From DHVE2 group archaeon (GTDB lineage: Archaea > Thermoplasmatota > Thermoplasmata > Thermoplasmatales > Aciduliprofundaceae), in assembly GCA_026993785.1 (NCBI GenBank), contig JALWRZ010000002.1:35602-99601 (forward strand): a stretch of DNA of 64,000 nucleotides. Direction: 5' to 3'. Position 1 is the stretch's first letter; each line of letters begins with the position of its first letter. The translations under genes were made by a program, and so were the position numbers. This document shows, piece after piece, positions 27,955 through 37,790 of the stretch. Below the pieces are notes generated by a model. It ran no database searches. It was not told the origin of the DNA and was given only the letters and a program-made list of their open reading frames with translations.

Positions 27955-28596
27955 TTGCGTGAAAATATAATCGCCGCAGTAAAGGAAGCGATAGAGAAGT
28001 CGAAGGAAAGAAGGTTTTTGGAAAGTGTAGATTTGGCGATAAATCTGAAAGATGTTGATCTTAGCATTCCCAAGAATAGGATTAATGAGGAGGTAATCTT
28101 ACCCCATGGGAGGGGCAAGGAAATAAAGATTGGGGTGTTTGCCTCTGGAGAGACTGCACTTAAAGCCAAGGAATGCGCGGATCTAGTTATTCCACCGGAG
28201 GAGATTGATAAGCTCGCGGAGGATAAGAGAAAGGCGAGAAAAATAGCCAACGAATACGATTTCTTTCTGGCCGAAGCGCCCCTAATGGCTAAGATAGGTA
28301 AGAGCTTAGGCGTCATTCTTGGTCCAAGGGGTAAGATGCCCAAGCCGATACCGCCGGGCGGTGATCCCTGCCCCCTAGTGAATAATTTAAAGAAGACAGT
28401 GAGGATGCGGTCCAGAGATAAGAGAACATTCCATGTGCCTGTGGGCACCAAGAACATGGATGTTGAAAAGATTGCAGATAATATAGAAGAGGTGCTAAAG
28501 AGGCTGGAGCACAAGTTAGAGCGCGGATATCAGAATATAGAGAGTGTTTATGTGAAGACCACCATGGGTCCTGCAGTTCGCATAAAATTGAGGTGA
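27955..28596 (+). CDS. rpl1: Large ribosomal subunit protein L1
   Basis: A 213-residue L1, the mobile stalk protein beside the E site, often an autogenous translational repressor. Typical segments are EVILPHGRGKEIKIGVFASGE and GVILGPRGKMPKPIPPGGD. It starts with TTG 27955, 6 bases after AAGGAGGTG. A weak start codon behind a stable leader hairpin fits controlled translation. rpl10 follows after 5 bases. Confidence 0.95.
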   Translation: MRENIIAAVKEAIEKSKERRFLESVDLAINLKDVDLSIPKNRINEEVILPHGRGKEIKIGVFASGETALKAKECADLVIPPEEIDKLAEDKRKARKIANEYDFFLAEAPLMAKIGKSLGVILGPRGKMPKPIPPGGDPCPLVNNLKKTVRMRSRDKRTFHVPVGTKNMDVEKIADNIEEVLKRLEHKLERGYQNIESVYVKTTMGPAVRIKLR

Positions 28597-28601
28597 GATA
28601 G

Positions 28602-29606
28602 ATGGCTCATGTTGCACCCTGGAAATACGAGTTCGTAGATAAAATTGTGAAGCTCGCACAAGAGTATCCGGTGGTAGGAATAGTGAATATCAACAATATA
28701 CCGGCAGCGCAGATGCAGAAGATGAGAAGAGAGCTGAGAAATGATGTGGTCTTTATTGTGGGCAAGAACAGGCTCATAAAACTGGCGCTTGAAAAGGCGC
28801 CCCGTAAGAATCTGAAGGAGCTTGCAAAATATATAGAGGGACAAACAGGCATAGTTTTCACCAGAATGAATGCTTTTAAGCTTGCAAAAATTATGGAGAA
28901 AACCAAGACGAAGGCTCCTGCAAAGGGCGGCGAGATAGCCCCTGAGGATATCGTTGTGCATGAAGGTGAGACTCCTTTCAAGCCAGGTCCCGTGATAAGC
29001 GAGTTCCAGAAGGTGGGTTTGCCTGCAGCTGTGCAGAAGGGAAAGATAGTGATAAGAAAGGATACGGTTCTCGTTAAGAAAGGGGAGGTCATAAGCAGGG
29101 ATGTTGCTCAGGTTCTCACCAAGCTTGAAATTTACCCGATCACCGTTGGTCTTGATTTGAGAGCAGCTTACGAGGATGAAATTGTCTTCCCCAAGGATGT
29201 GCTCCAGGTAGATACTCAAAAGATATACGGTGATTTCCTCGATGCAATTCAGTACGCTGTGAATCTCTCTATGAACATAGGATGGCCCACCAAGCTCACC
29301 ATGCCCATGCTCATTGCTAAGGCACACATGGATGCCATGAACCTGGCCATAAATGGGGGCATAGTGAACAAGTATACGGCGGAATACATAGTGAAGAAAG
29401 CGTATCTGCAGATGCTATCCTTGGCCTCTCAGCTTAAGGGTGGGCTTGATGAAGAATTAGAAAATTTAATATCCAATAGGCTATCTCCCTCCCCAGAGGG
29501 AAGGAAAGAAGAGGAGAAGAAGGAAGAAGAGAAAAAGGAAGAGGAAGAAGAAGAGGAAAATAAGGAGGAAGAAGCCATAGAGGGTCTGGGTGCCCTCTTT
29601 GGATGA
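28602..29606 (+). CDS. rpl10: Large ribosomal subunit protein L10 (P0)
   Basis: A 334-residue P0-type L10 that anchors L12 dimers at the stalk base. The N-terminal rRNA-binding domain includes [14 protein letters not shown]; the archaeal insertion and the helical L12-binding segment follow; the tail is Glu/Lys-rich and ends [11 protein letters not shown]. The same ending occurs in L12, the motif that recruits translation GTPases. It lies in the stalk operon between L1 and L12. Confidence 0.96.
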   Translation: MAHVAPWKYEFVDKIVKLAQEYPVVGIVNINNIPAAQMQKMRRELRNDVVFIVGKNRLIKLALEKAPRKNLKELAKYIEGQTGIVFTRMNAFKLAKIMEKTKTKAPAKGGEIAPEDIVVHEGETPFKPGPVISEFQKVGLPAAVQKGKIVIRKDTVLVKKGEVISRDVAQVLTKLEIYPITVGLDLRAAYEDEIVFPKDVLQVDTQKIYGDFLDAIQYAVNLSMNIGWPTKLTMPMLIAKAHMDAMNLAINGGIVNKYTAEYIVKKAYLQMLSLASQLKGGLDEELENLISNRLSPSPEGRKEEEKKEEEKKEEEEEEENKEEEAIEGLGALFG

Positions 29607-29628
29607 AACGAAAAAGGAGGTAGTAAAA

Positions 29629-29949
29629 ATGGAATATGTGTATAGTGCCCTGATCCTGCATTCGCTGGGAAAGGAAATAAATGAAGAGGCGATAGCGAAC
29701 ATCATAAAGGCAGCGGGAGCAGAGCCAGATATGGCAAGAATAAAGGCCTTGGTCTCTGCGCTCAGTGAGATAGATATCGAAGAAGCGATAAAGAGTGCAG
29801 CATTTGCACCCGCAGCAGCACCAGCGGCTACAGCGGCACCTGCGGCAGAGGAGAAGAAGGAAGAAGAAAAGAAGGAAGAGAAGAAAGAGGAAGAGGAAGA
29901 GAAGAAGGAAGAGGAAGCCATCGCAGGTCTCGGAGCACTCTTCGGATAA
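29629..29949 (+). CDS. rpl12: Large ribosomal subunit protein L12 (P1)
   Basis: A 106-residue archaeal stalk protein. The N-terminal dimerisation helices ([17 protein letters not shown]) are followed by an Ala/Pro hinge, a long Glu/Lys tract and the factor-binding end GLGALFG. ATG 29629 is preceded by AAAGGAGG (29612-29619). An in-frame extension to 29590 would overlap rpl10 and lacks this site. Confidence 0.96.
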   Translation: MEYVYSALILHSLGKEINEEAIANIIKAAGAEPDMARIKALVSALSEIDIEEAIKSAAFAPAAAPAATAAPAAEEKKEEEKKEEKKEEEEEKKEEEAIAGLGALFG

Positions 29950-29961
29950 GCCGGTGAGTAA

Positions 29962-30135
29962 ATGCGAAAGCTCATCAGCTATACCCTTCTCTACTTTATT
30001 CCAGCGGCTTTGATAGCCTACGGCATATGGCAAAATATACTTGCGCTGATAATCGGCTTAGCTTGGATTCTATCCTCTGTGATAATATTCGAGCTCACCA
30101 AGGAGAGCTACGAGGAAGGGCTTAAAGCATTTTGA
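29962..30135 (+). CDS. Small two-span membrane protein downstream of rpl12
   Basis: A 57-residue reading frame beginning MRKLISYTLLYFIPAAL, with hydrophobic spans at about 5-22 and 26-44 and a charged tail (ELTKESYEEGLKAF). ATG 29962 has GGTGAG upstream and lies 12 bases after the rpl12 stop, so it is likely the last gene of the operon. The end overlaps the convergent PUA gene by 14 bases. I do not recognise it. Confidence 0.6.
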   Translation: MRKLISYTLLYFIPAALIAYGIWQNILALIIGLAWILSSVIIFELTKESYEEGLKAF

Positions 30136-30574
30136 AGATTTTATCTCCGTAATAATGCAAATTTTTAACGGCAAGTCCCTTTTTACTGTTTTTCATCTCC
30201 TCACCGCTCATCATCGCTATTCCAATCGCGAGGGGCTTACCATATTTCTCGTCCCGGATGTAAACGCAGTCTCCTTGCTTTATTTCCGGATCTGCATCCA
30301 CTATACCTGCGGCGAAAATATTTGCGCCGTTTAGCACATATTTCACAGCACCCATATCAACGGTTACAAAGTGCTCTTCAGGGGCTTTGCGAAGCAGAAG
30401 ATGGATCGTGGGATAGTACTTATCTTCATGGAGAAAATATGCAGGCTCGCCATCCCTGAGTATGAGGGTGATGTCGTTCTCAATCACCTCGTATTTCCCG
30501 TCTTCCCAGAGCTGCATTGCCAGCTTTTTCTTTATTTCCTTAATCTTTTTCTTGCTCAGAAAGTATCTTCTCAC
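30122..30574 (-). CDS. PUA-domain RNA-binding protein (MCT-1-like)
   Basis: A 150-residue archaeal protein with an N-terminal helical/beta part and a C-terminal PUA domain (VDMGAVKYVLNGANIFAAGIVDAD, split by a typical GANI motif; then GDCVYIRDEKYGKPLAIGIA). Eukaryotic relatives such as MCT-1 act in translation initiation and recycling; a similar RNA-binding role is inferred. It overlaps the end of the TPR gene by 35 bases and is its operon partner. Confidence 0.82.
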   Translation of the reverse strand: MRRYFLSKKKIKEIKKKLAMQLWEDGKYEVIENDITLILRDGEPAYFLHEDKYYPTIHLLLRKAPEEHFVTVDMGAVKYVLNGANIFAAGIVDADPEIKQGDCVYIRDEKYGKPLAIGIAMMSGEEMKNSKKGLAVKNLHYYGDKIFKML

Positions 30575-32303
30575 CCTTCTTCACCTCCTTTATTGCTTCC
30601 AAAGCGCGAAAAGAGCCCATACCTAGGGCTATTTCAAAGAATCTTATTGCATCTTTCTTTTTTCCTTCCATAAGAGATAGCTCTCCCAGCAGGTAATATG
30701 CCTCTGGAGAAGCCAGCCCCCTTAGAAGTTTCTCAGCCCTATTTTTCTCTCCTTTTTTGAGGAGCAATGCCGCGGCTCTCAAACGAAAATCCTTCTCCCA
30801 TAATTCCTTCTCCTTTCCCATTACATAGAGAAGCAGCATTCTCTCTTTTTTCGCACTTTCCTCATCAATTCTCTTCAGATAATTCAGTGCGTCTTCATAG
30901 GCACCCCTCTCTTCCAGGCAGAGGGCCTTTAAAAATTCATTATTTTCCATGTCCATTACTTCCTCACATCTCCCAAGTCTGAAAAGAAGCTCCGCTTTAA
31001 GTCTCGGAGATGCAAATTCTAAGGCTTTATCATATCTACCCATTTTTAGATAAATCCTTGCCTTCTTATCTTTCTCCGCTTTCTTTAAAGCTTCTCTATA
31101 GTATTTAAACGCCTGGGCATGGTATTCAAGAAGAGAATAAATATCACCCAGCAACTCTAAGGCATCTACCAGAGTATCGTCTTTTTGAATGGCAACTTTT
31201 AATGATTCTATGGCCTCTTCATACCTCTGCAGGAGATAGAGACATCTGCCCCTCCAGTACCAAGTTTCCCCGTAATTCGTATTAAGCTCTATGGCCGTTT
31301 CAAGGGTATCCAGGGCTTCTTCATATTTACCCAGCATGCATAACGATTGCCCCAAAGCATGGTAGGCATAATCGAATTTCTTATTGAGTTCCAGAGCCTT
31401 CCTGTGATAGGGTATGGATTCTTTATACATCCCCATCTTGGCCAGGGCATTGCCTATGTTATTCCACCCTATCTCGTAGGACGGATTTAGGCTCACGGCC
31501 TTCATGAAATAGGGTATGGATTCCATGTATCTTCCCATGTTGTAAAGCGCATTTCCCATATTATTCCACACCACCTCGTTGTGCGGGTTCATCCTTATAT
31601 ATTGCCAGTAATCGTATATAGCCTTGGGAAGCTCGCCAATACTGTGATAAAGATATGCCCTGTTAAAAAGGGCATCGAGATATTCAGGATTTTTTTGAAG
31701 AGCAAGCTCGTAATAGCGCAGCGCTTTCTTCATATCCCCTCGCATAAAGAACATATGTCCCATATTGTTCAGAGCCTCTATGTTATCCTTGTCTTTGTTC
31801 AAAATTTCCTTAAGCAGTTGCTCTGCATCATCATATCTCCCCTGAAGTATGTAAAGAGATGCTAGGGCGTTGAGATCTCTTAACTCATCTTTCTTTTCCA
31901 AAGCTTCCTTAAGAAGCTTCTCCGCTCTCTTATAATATCCTGCCTGAGTATATAGAATTGCTGCTGCATAAATATTTTCAGGATCCCTATGCGCACGGAG
32001 TAAAGAGCTTAAAACTCGGGTCGCTTTTTTTCTCCTACCCATGGATATATAGAGGGATGCGAGTTCGAGGTAAGCATCTATCCCCACATTGAGAGATATC
32101 GCCCTTTTCATATTTTTTACTGCATCCTTCAATCTTCCCAGCCTTCTTAGAGCTATTCCCAGATTGTAATAGGCTATTCCAAAATTTTCATCCTCCTCAA
32201 GGGCTTTTAGGTAGTATTTCACCGCCTCCTCATATCTTCCCTGCTCAACCAGTGCAACGGCCTGGGCGTTGTACTGCTCCGCCTTCTCTCTCCCGGGCTC
32301 CAC
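30540..32303 (-). CDS. Large tetratricopeptide-repeat protein
   Basis: A 587-residue protein built almost wholly of TPR helices, with at least a dozen 34-residue units (for example EEAVKYYLKALEEDENFGIAYYNLG; later AIYDYWQYIRMNPHNEVVWNN). The repeats are regular in residues 5-400 and more diverged afterwards. There is no signal peptide or other domain, so it is probably a cytoplasmic scaffold. The start is GTG 32303, 7 bases after the VanZ-like stop. The partner is unknown. Confidence 0.85.
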   Translation of the reverse strand: MEPGREKAEQYNAQAVALVEQGRYEEAVKYYLKALEEDENFGIAYYNLGIALRRLGRLKDAVKNMKRAISLNVGIDAYLELASLYISMGRRKKATRVLSSLLRAHRDPENIYAAAILYTQAGYYKRAEKLLKEALEKKDELRDLNALASLYILQGRYDDAEQLLKEILNKDKDNIEALNNMGHMFFMRGDMKKALRYYELALQKNPEYLDALFNRAYLYHSIGELPKAIYDYWQYIRMNPHNEVVWNNMGNALYNMGRYMESIPYFMKAVSLNPSYEIGWNNIGNALAKMGMYKESIPYHRKALELNKKFDYAYHALGQSLCMLGKYEEALDTLETAIELNTNYGETWYWRGRCLYLLQRYEEAIESLKVAIQKDDTLVDALELLGDIYSLLEYHAQAFKYYREALKKAEKDKKARIYLKMGRYDKALEFASPRLKAELLFRLGRCEEVMDMENNEFLKALCLEERGAYEDALNYLKRIDEESAKKERMLLLYVMGKEKELWEKDFRLRAAALLLKKGEKNRAEKLLRGLASPEAYYLLGELSLMEGKKKDAIRFFEIALGMGSFRALEAIKEVKKGEKILSEQEKD

Positions 32304-32310
32304 AACCCAC

Positions 32311-32670
32311 TTAAGTCTCCGAGGTAGATAACTGTTTCCATAGATAAACCGTCAAAATGGAGGTCGCTACCGCTAAAGAATCCACAAGAAAATCCACAGG
32401 ATCACAATCCCTCCCTGGCACGAAATACTGATGCAGCTCATCGCTTAGAGCGTAGAGTATACCAAAAATAAGAGAGACAAAAGCTCTGTAGCGAAAGAAA
32501 AAGAAGAGAGTTATTCCGTAGAAGAAATAAAGAATGAAATGGAGAAGAAGAGATATAGAGGATACCTTAGAAGGTATATCCCTTCCAGGAATCGAAGAGA
32601 GGGAGAAAATAAGGAAAGTGTATAGAAGAAAGGCAAGAATTTCAAGATTCCTTCTCCTTCTTTTTCTCAT
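32311..32670 (-). CDS. VanZ-like membrane protein
   Basis: A 119-residue protein with four hydrophobic segments and the VanZ family signature SDELHQYFVPGRDCDPVDFLVDSLA, split here between helices 3 and 4. VanZ proteins are widespread integral membrane proteins of unclear function, named for teicoplanin resistance in bacteria. Its start overlaps the end of the upstream gene by 29 bases. GGATGGTG precedes the ATG. Confidence 0.8.
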   Translation of the reverse strand: MRKRRRRNLEILAFLLYTFLIFSLSSIPGRDIPSKVSSISLLLHFILYFFYGITLFFFFRYRAFVSLIFGILYALSDELHQYFVPGRDCDPVDFLVDSLAVATSILTVYLWKQLSTSET

Positions 32671-33340
32671 ACACCATCCCTTTTTTCTGTGCCTTCCTTA
32701 TGATGTGTATTCCAAAGATAAAGAGCGCGTAGAGAGAAGATAGAAGAACCATCAGGTACACACCAGGGGTTTTTAGATAGAGAAGGAATATATCCAAGGT
32801 TTTTGCCTTGAGAGCAGCCACAACAAGCGTGGTATTTTCCACCGTGAGATTAATTGCATAGATCCCCTTGGTGAGATTCAAAATGAGATGATAGCTGGTG
32901 ATATTGCCGGAGACGTTTCCCTCAACTTCACCGAAACTTATCACCTTTCTATCATGCATATCCCTGACCACATAGCTCAGGCTGCTGTTTGTACCCTTCT
33001 CGTAGGTCGCGTTGATGTACACCCTCTTGGAGAAATCACTTGTTATGTAAGGACTCACGGTTACCTCAAGAGAGTTATCCAAGGTAGAAAAATGCTGCTT
33101 AGGAACCTCAGAGATTTGATAGGAGAAAACGGCAAAGAAGAGCATGATACCCAGAAATATGGCAGGTATGCCTATTACGAGCCTCTCTTTGGATCTCCAT
33201 ATCTTCAGAAACTTGAGAACGAGAAACACGAAGATGGGCGATAGAATTGTAAGGATCCAGATATTCATGGATGCAAATACCACCAGGATGGAGAGCAGCA
33301 ACCCGATAATTGGCATCTTATACTTCTTCAAATCGTTCAT
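32642..33340 (-). CDS. Membrane protein with extracytoplasmic beta domain
   Basis: Unrecognised 232-residue protein. It has two or three membrane helices at residues 9-75, an external beta-rich domain at about 80-180 with several N-glycosylation sequons (NSSL, NVSG, NITS, NLTK, NLTV, NTTL), and a C-terminal helix at about 190-213 followed by a Lys-rich tail. ATG 33340 is about 26 bases after GATTTAAATAC, so probably leaderless. It heads the operon with the VanZ-like, TPR and PUA genes. Confidence 0.75.
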   Translation of the reverse strand: MNDLKKYKMPIIGLLLSILVVFASMNIWILTILSPIFVFLVLKFLKIWRSKERLVIGIPAIFLGIMLFFAVFSYQISEVPKQHFSTLDNSLEVTVSPYITSDFSKRVYINATYEKGTNSSLSYVVRDMHDRKVISFGEVEGNVSGNITSYHLILNLTKGIYAINLTVENTTLVVAALKAKTLDIFLLYLKTPGVYLMVLLSSLYALFIFGIHIIRKAQKKGMVYEKKKEKES

Positions 33341-33429
33341 TACGGAACTATAATTGCAAATGGTATTTAAATCATACTCTCAATCGCTTTATGTATTTTC
33401 AAGCAATTCCCATTATGTGGCAATAAACG

Positions 33430-34941
33430 TCATATTGAGCCGTAGCCACCGCCACCGGGAGTAAGAATCAGTATTTCATCTCCTTCTTCCAGGGCCACCG
33501 TTGCCTTAGAGGAGAGCTTAATTTTCTTCCCTCTCTTTATAACGAAATTCTCGCCCTTAGCACCAGGTGAGCCCCCTCTCGCTCCACGAGGGGCAATTTT
33601 GCGTCTCTCGCTTATCACAGTAAATGTACAGGGTTCAAGTACTCTGTATCTTTTTATTATTCCATCTCCTCCAATCCATTTGCCACCACCTCCGGAATTC
33701 TCACGGAGCCTGTATTCCAGGCAGAGCAGAGGATAGGAGCTCTCTATGACTTCTACAGGGGTATTCTTGGTATTTGTCATATACACATGGATTCCTCCCT
33801 CACCATGATAATCCTTAAAGGCTCCCGCTCCGCCACCTAGGGTCTCATAGTATGTGAAATTCTCATTACCGATAGCAATGTTATTCATGCTTCCGTGGGA
33901 TTGAGCTGGCAGTTCCATTATTTCGGAGAAGGCAAGGATGAGCGTATCCACTATGCGCTGCGATGTTTCCACATTACCTGCAACTACCGGATAATGAGGT
34001 GGTGGATTGAGAATGCTGTTTTCAGGCACAAACACATGGAAAAATTGATAAAATGTGGAGTTCACGGGTATATCCTCTCCAAGAATCGTGCGAAAGAAGA
34101 AATACACGGAAGAGAGGGTTACCGCAAGAGGTGCATTAATATTCTCTCTTCTTGCCTGAGATGTGCCAGAGAAATCCACGTATATTCCATCCCTGACCTT
34201 CGCCCTAACCTTTATCTTTACAAGTTCATCGCCTATTTCGAGATAATCCTCCGCACTTACCTCCTCCGATGGTATGCTGCTCATTCTTATTTTCATGAGT
34301 TTTTCGGTGTATCTTCTAAGCTCCATAACAAGCTCCTCAAACTTTTCTGTGCCATAGGAGTTCAGAAATTCATTGAGTTTCTTTGCTCCATACTCGTTGG
34401 TTCCTATCTGCGCCGATAGGTCGCCCCTCCTCTCCCTCGGGGTTCTGGTATTGGCAAGGATGAGCTTCATGATCTCCTCATTTATTTTTCCCCTTTCCAC
34501 AATTTTAACAGGCGGAATAATAAGGCCCTCCTGGTATATGCTGCTGCTCCTTCCCGGCATAGAGCCAGGGGTGATGCCGCCGATATCCGCATGGTGGGCC
34601 CTATTTCCCACAAAGGCCACAAGCTCACCTTTGAAATAAACGGGCTTGTAGATGGTTATATCTGGAAGATGGGTCCCGCCCATGGCAGGGTCATTCACTA
34701 TTATCTGGTCTCCTTCTTCAAAATCTGTAACATGGCGAAGGGGGATATGCATGGAGCCCAGATGCACGGGTATGTGCTCCGCTTGGGCAATGAGTTCCTT
34801 GTTCCACAGAAATATTGCGCAGGATGCATCCATTCTCTCTCTAATATTGGGAGAATAGGAACTGCGCTGAAGAAGCACACCCATCTGCTCGGCGATGGCG
34901 ATGAGCTTGCTATACAGGATCTCAAATTCTACCGGATTCAT
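33430..34941 (-). CDS. hyuB: Hydantoinase/oxoprolinase family subunit B
   Basis: A 503-residue HyuB family subunit. With subunit A it opens lactam rings such as 5-oxoproline or N-methylhydantoin using ATP. Typical motifs are SSYSPNIRERMDASCAIF, NDPAMGGTHLPDI, NRAHHADIGG and a glycine-rich C terminus (LTPGGGGYG). ATG 34941 shares a base with the stop of hyuA (TAATG); the longer frame to 34992 is unlikely. Confidence 0.9.
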   Translation of the reverse strand: MNPVEFEILYSKLIAIAEQMGVLLQRSSYSPNIRERMDASCAIFLWNKELIAQAEHIPVHLGSMHIPLRHVTDFEEGDQIIVNDPAMGGTHLPDITIYKPVYFKGELVAFVGNRAHHADIGGITPGSMPGRSSSIYQEGLIIPPVKIVERGKINEEIMKLILANTRTPRERRGDLSAQIGTNEYGAKKLNEFLNSYGTEKFEELVMELRRYTEKLMKIRMSSIPSEEVSAEDYLEIGDELVKIKVRAKVRDGIYVDFSGTSQARRENINAPLAVTLSSVYFFFRTILGEDIPVNSTFYQFFHVFVPENSILNPPPHYPVVAGNVETSQRIVDTLILAFSEIMELPAQSHGSMNNIAIGNENFTYYETLGGGAGAFKDYHGEGGIHVYMTNTKNTPVEVIESSYPLLCLEYRLRENSGGGGKWIGGDGIIKRYRVLEPCTFTVISERRKIAPRGARGGSPGAKGENFVIKRGKKIKLSSKATVALEEGDEILILTPGGGGYGSI

Positions 34942-36818
34942 TAAACCATCTCCATTAATATGGCTCCATATTCGTTCATCCTCGCACTCCACCCCTCTTT
35001 TACCAGAATGGTGGTGGTAGGAGCTTCAATTATGCAGGGTCCATGGCATTCCCTGAAATTGGTATAGAGGTATACAGGAATGCTTTCGGCAAAGTGATAA
35101 ATTCTTTTCTCCTTGACTTTATTTTCTCCTATCTTTATCTTGGGAAGCTCGAGATGTGCATGCTTTGTGGCTATGAAATTAACATTAACGATCTCAATCT
35201 CCTCATCCATGGTGAAGCCGAAGATGCTGTGATGCATTTCTTCAAACTTCTTTTGAAGATCCCCGGTTAGGGGCACCGTTATCTCGTGGCCCTGACCCCG
35301 ATATCTCATCTCTAGGGTAACAAGAAGCTCATGCTTCCCCAAAATTTCCATGGCTCTTCTTTCAAAATCCTCAATGAGAGGAGGAATTCGTTCCTCTGCT
35401 TCTTCCAGAGACGCAAGAATCGTAAGTTTGGAGTCGTATCTTATAGGTGAGAGTAAAATTCCCAGGGAGGAGAACACCCCCGCCATAGGGGGCACCACTA
35501 CCTTTTTTATTCCTACCTCCTCTGCCAGAGCACACGCATGCATGGGCCCCGCACCTCCAAAGGAAATCAAGGCAAAGTCTCGAGGATCATAGCCCCGAGC
35601 AAGGGTTATCTTCTTTATGGCCAGAGCCATATTGTTATTAACTATTCTTATGACCCCTTCTGCCACTTCTTCCACAGATAAACCTATCCGCTTCCCAAGC
35701 CTCTGAGCTGCTGCTTCTGCCAACTCTCTGCGAAGCTTTATTCCTGAAATCTCGGTGCCAAGAATGCCCAACAGAAGATTCGCATCGGTCACAGTAAAAT
35801 TCTCACCTCCGCGATTATAACAGGCAGGTCCCGGATTAGAGCCTGCACTCTTAGGTCCAACTTTCAGAGAGAGACCTTCATCGAGCCAGGCAATGCTCCC
35901 GCCTCCCGCTCCAATACTTATTATATCTATGGATGTTACCCGAATGGGTATGGAATCCACCTGTATCATAGAGGTATATATGGGTTTTCCATCCACAATC
36001 AGGCCCATATCCGCAGAGGTCCCGCCCATATCATAGGTGATGAGATTTTTTATTCCCAGAAGACTGGCAAAGTATTCCGACGCTGCTACACCGCCTGCAG
36101 GACCAGACATGAGAGTATTTATCCCCTTAAGATGCTCTGGCATTATTTTTCCACCGTTGGATTGCATAACCAAAAATTTATCCCCTACATCCTTCAATTT
36201 TTCCAGATAATCTTTAACTTTGGGATAGATGTAAGCTTCCACAATGGTTGTGGCTTCTCTTTCATATTCCCTTATTTCACGTCGCACCTCGTAGCTCGCA
36301 AATACATAATCAAAATATTTCTCGGCAATTTTCTTGGCCCTCTTTTCATTTTCGGGATTTGCATAGGAGTGGAGAAAGACTATCGCCGCTGATTTGTCTC
36401 GAGTATGCCTTAATTTTTTATCCAGTTCTTCCTCGTCGAGCTCCTTTATTATTTTACCGTCTGCGGCAGTGCGTTCCTCTGCCTCCACAACCTTGTCTAC
36501 TGGCAATTTCTCTCTCTGCGGGGTGAGGGAGTAAATATGTAACCTGTTTTGCCTGCCGATCTGGTAAAGGGTACCAAAGCCTTCAGTGGTGATAAGAACA
36601 ACGGGGACTCCCTTTCTCTCAAGCAGCGCATTTATGCCCACAGTCGAGCCATGATGAAACTCAGCAGCATGGGATATCTCTCTTTTTATTCCCTCCGCAA
36701 CATCTTGGGTTGTCAATCTTTTAAATGCCTTTATCTTGCCATCCTGAAGCACTATGTAATCGGTGAAGGTGCCACCTATATCTGTGGAGACTATCACGCT
36801 CTCAGGAATTCCCTGCAA
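34941..36818 (-). CDS. hyuA: Hydantoinase/oxoprolinase family subunit A
   Basis: A 625-residue ATP-dependent subunit with the ASKHA fold. The phosphate-binding DIGGTFTDYIV is near the N terminus; HHGSTVGINALLERKG, DMGGTSADMG and FGGAGPMHA follow. The listed start is TTG 36818; GTG 36797 (IVSTDIGG) is an alternative closer to the family consensus. A minus-strand TATA (CATAAAAAT, 36852-36860) precedes it. With HyuB it likely recycles 5-oxoproline from peptide breakdown; the substrate is not proven. Confidence 0.9.
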   Translation of the reverse strand: MQGIPESVIVSTDIGGTFTDYIVLQDGKIKAFKRLTTQDVAEGIKREISHAAEFHHGSTVGINALLERKGVPVVLITTEGFGTLYQIGRQNRLHIYSLTPQREKLPVDKVVEAEERTAADGKIIKELDEEELDKKLRHTRDKSAAIVFLHSYANPENEKRAKKIAEKYFDYVFASYEVRREIREYEREATTIVEAYIYPKVKDYLEKLKDVGDKFLVMQSNGGKIMPEHLKGINTLMSGPAGGVAASEYFASLLGIKNLITYDMGGTSADMGLIVDGKPIYTSMIQVDSIPIRVTSIDIISIGAGGGSIAWLDEGLSLKVGPKSAGSNPGPACYNRGGENFTVTDANLLLGILGTEISGIKLRRELAEAAAQRLGKRIGLSVEEVAEGVIRIVNNNMALAIKKITLARGYDPRDFALISFGGAGPMHACALAEEVGIKKVVVPPMAGVFSSLGILLSPIRYDSKLTILASLEEAEERIPPLIEDFERRAMEILGKHELLVTLEMRYRGQGHEITVPLTGDLQKKFEEMHHSIFGFTMDEEIEIVNVNFIATKHAHLELPKIKIGENKVKEKRIYHFAESIPVYLYTNFRECHGPCIIEAPTTTILVKEGWSARMNEYGAILMEMV

Positions 36819-36850
36819 GGTCTTAACTCTTTCTCTAGAGCATACGCAAG

Positions 36851-36860
36851 ATTTTTATGC
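36851..36860. promoter_or_regulatory. Divergent TATA region between hyuA and the LigB-like gene
   Basis: ATTTTTATGC on the plus strand is 25 bases before ATG 36881. Read on the minus strand the same bases (GCATAAAAAT) can serve hyuA. Confidence 0.5.
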
Positions 36861-36880
36861 TCTCAATGGAATCCTTTCCC

Positions 36881-37669
36881 ATGCTGAGAGATATAGCTGT
36901 TATGCCCCATGGCGACGAGGTTCTTATCCCCGAAGACAAGGATACCGCGCACCTCAGAAAAGTGATGGAAAATATTGGTGAGAGAATGAAAGATGAGGAA
37001 ATTTATGTGGTTATAACACCCCACAACATAAGGATAGATGACCACATTGGTGTGATCCTCACAGAATATGCCTATGGGTTCTGGAAATACAAAAATGTGA
37101 GATTTGGCGGGCTCTATAAATGTGATAGGCAACTTGCTAGGGAGATATACGAGAAGAGCAAGAAAGCCCAATTGCCCGTGGTAGGAATAAATTTTGGAGC
37201 CCTTGAAGGAAAGCTGTCTAGAATTCATCTGGACTGGGGCACTCTTATACCCCTCTATTTCCTTCCCAAGAAACCTCTTGTGATTCTAACGCCTGCAAGG
37301 AAAATAAAGAGAGAGAAACTGGTGGAGTTTGGGCAAATTCTTGGAAAAATCTTAGAAAAATATCCCAAAAAGATTGGTTTGATAGTAAGCGCAGATCATG
37401 CACATGCCCATATGGAAGATGGTCCCTACGGCTTCTCTCCTCAGGCCGCCATATACGATGAGAAGGTTATGCGATACCTAAAAACAGGAGAACTTTCTCC
37501 GCTTCTCGATTTCTCAGAAAAGATGATTGAAGAAGCAAAACCTGATAGCTACTGGCAACTTCTCATCCTCCATGGAGTTCTTAAAAATAGAATGCACCAG
37601 GTGGAAGAGTGTGCCTATGCCAGACCCACCTACTTTGGAATGGCTGCATGCCTTATAAAACTTCAATAA
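36881..37669 (+). CDS. LigB-like class III extradiol dioxygenase family protein
   Basis: A 262-residue protein of the class III extradiol dioxygenase subunit B superfamily. The N-terminal MPHGDEVLIPE and ITPHNIRIDDH provide His ligands, LDWGTLIPLYFL matches the family DHGTxVPL motif with Asp and Trp, and SADHAHAHMEDGPYGF supplies further His residues. It may open an aromatic ring, or belong to the related MEMO-type proteins. ATG 36881 appears leaderless. It is divergent from the hydantoinase pair. Confidence 0.7.
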   Translation: MLRDIAVMPHGDEVLIPEDKDTAHLRKVMENIGERMKDEEIYVVITPHNIRIDDHIGVILTEYAYGFWKYKNVRFGGLYKCDRQLAREIYEKSKKAQLPVVGINFGALEGKLSRIHLDWGTLIPLYFLPKKPLVILTPARKIKREKLVEFGQILGKILEKYPKKIGLIVSADHAHAHMEDGPYGFSPQAAIYDEKVMRYLKTGELSPLLDFSEKMIEEAKPDSYWQLLILHGVLKNRMHQVEECAYARPTYFGMAACLIKLQ

Positions 37670-37790
37670 AAACCAGTGGTCGGTAGCGATCCTATACGCA
37701 TGGCCCTCATACTTTAGTGCAGAGTTTATATCAGAGATCCTCTATAAGTTGCCATAAATCTTAAATACTTCATATTATATTATCATAATC

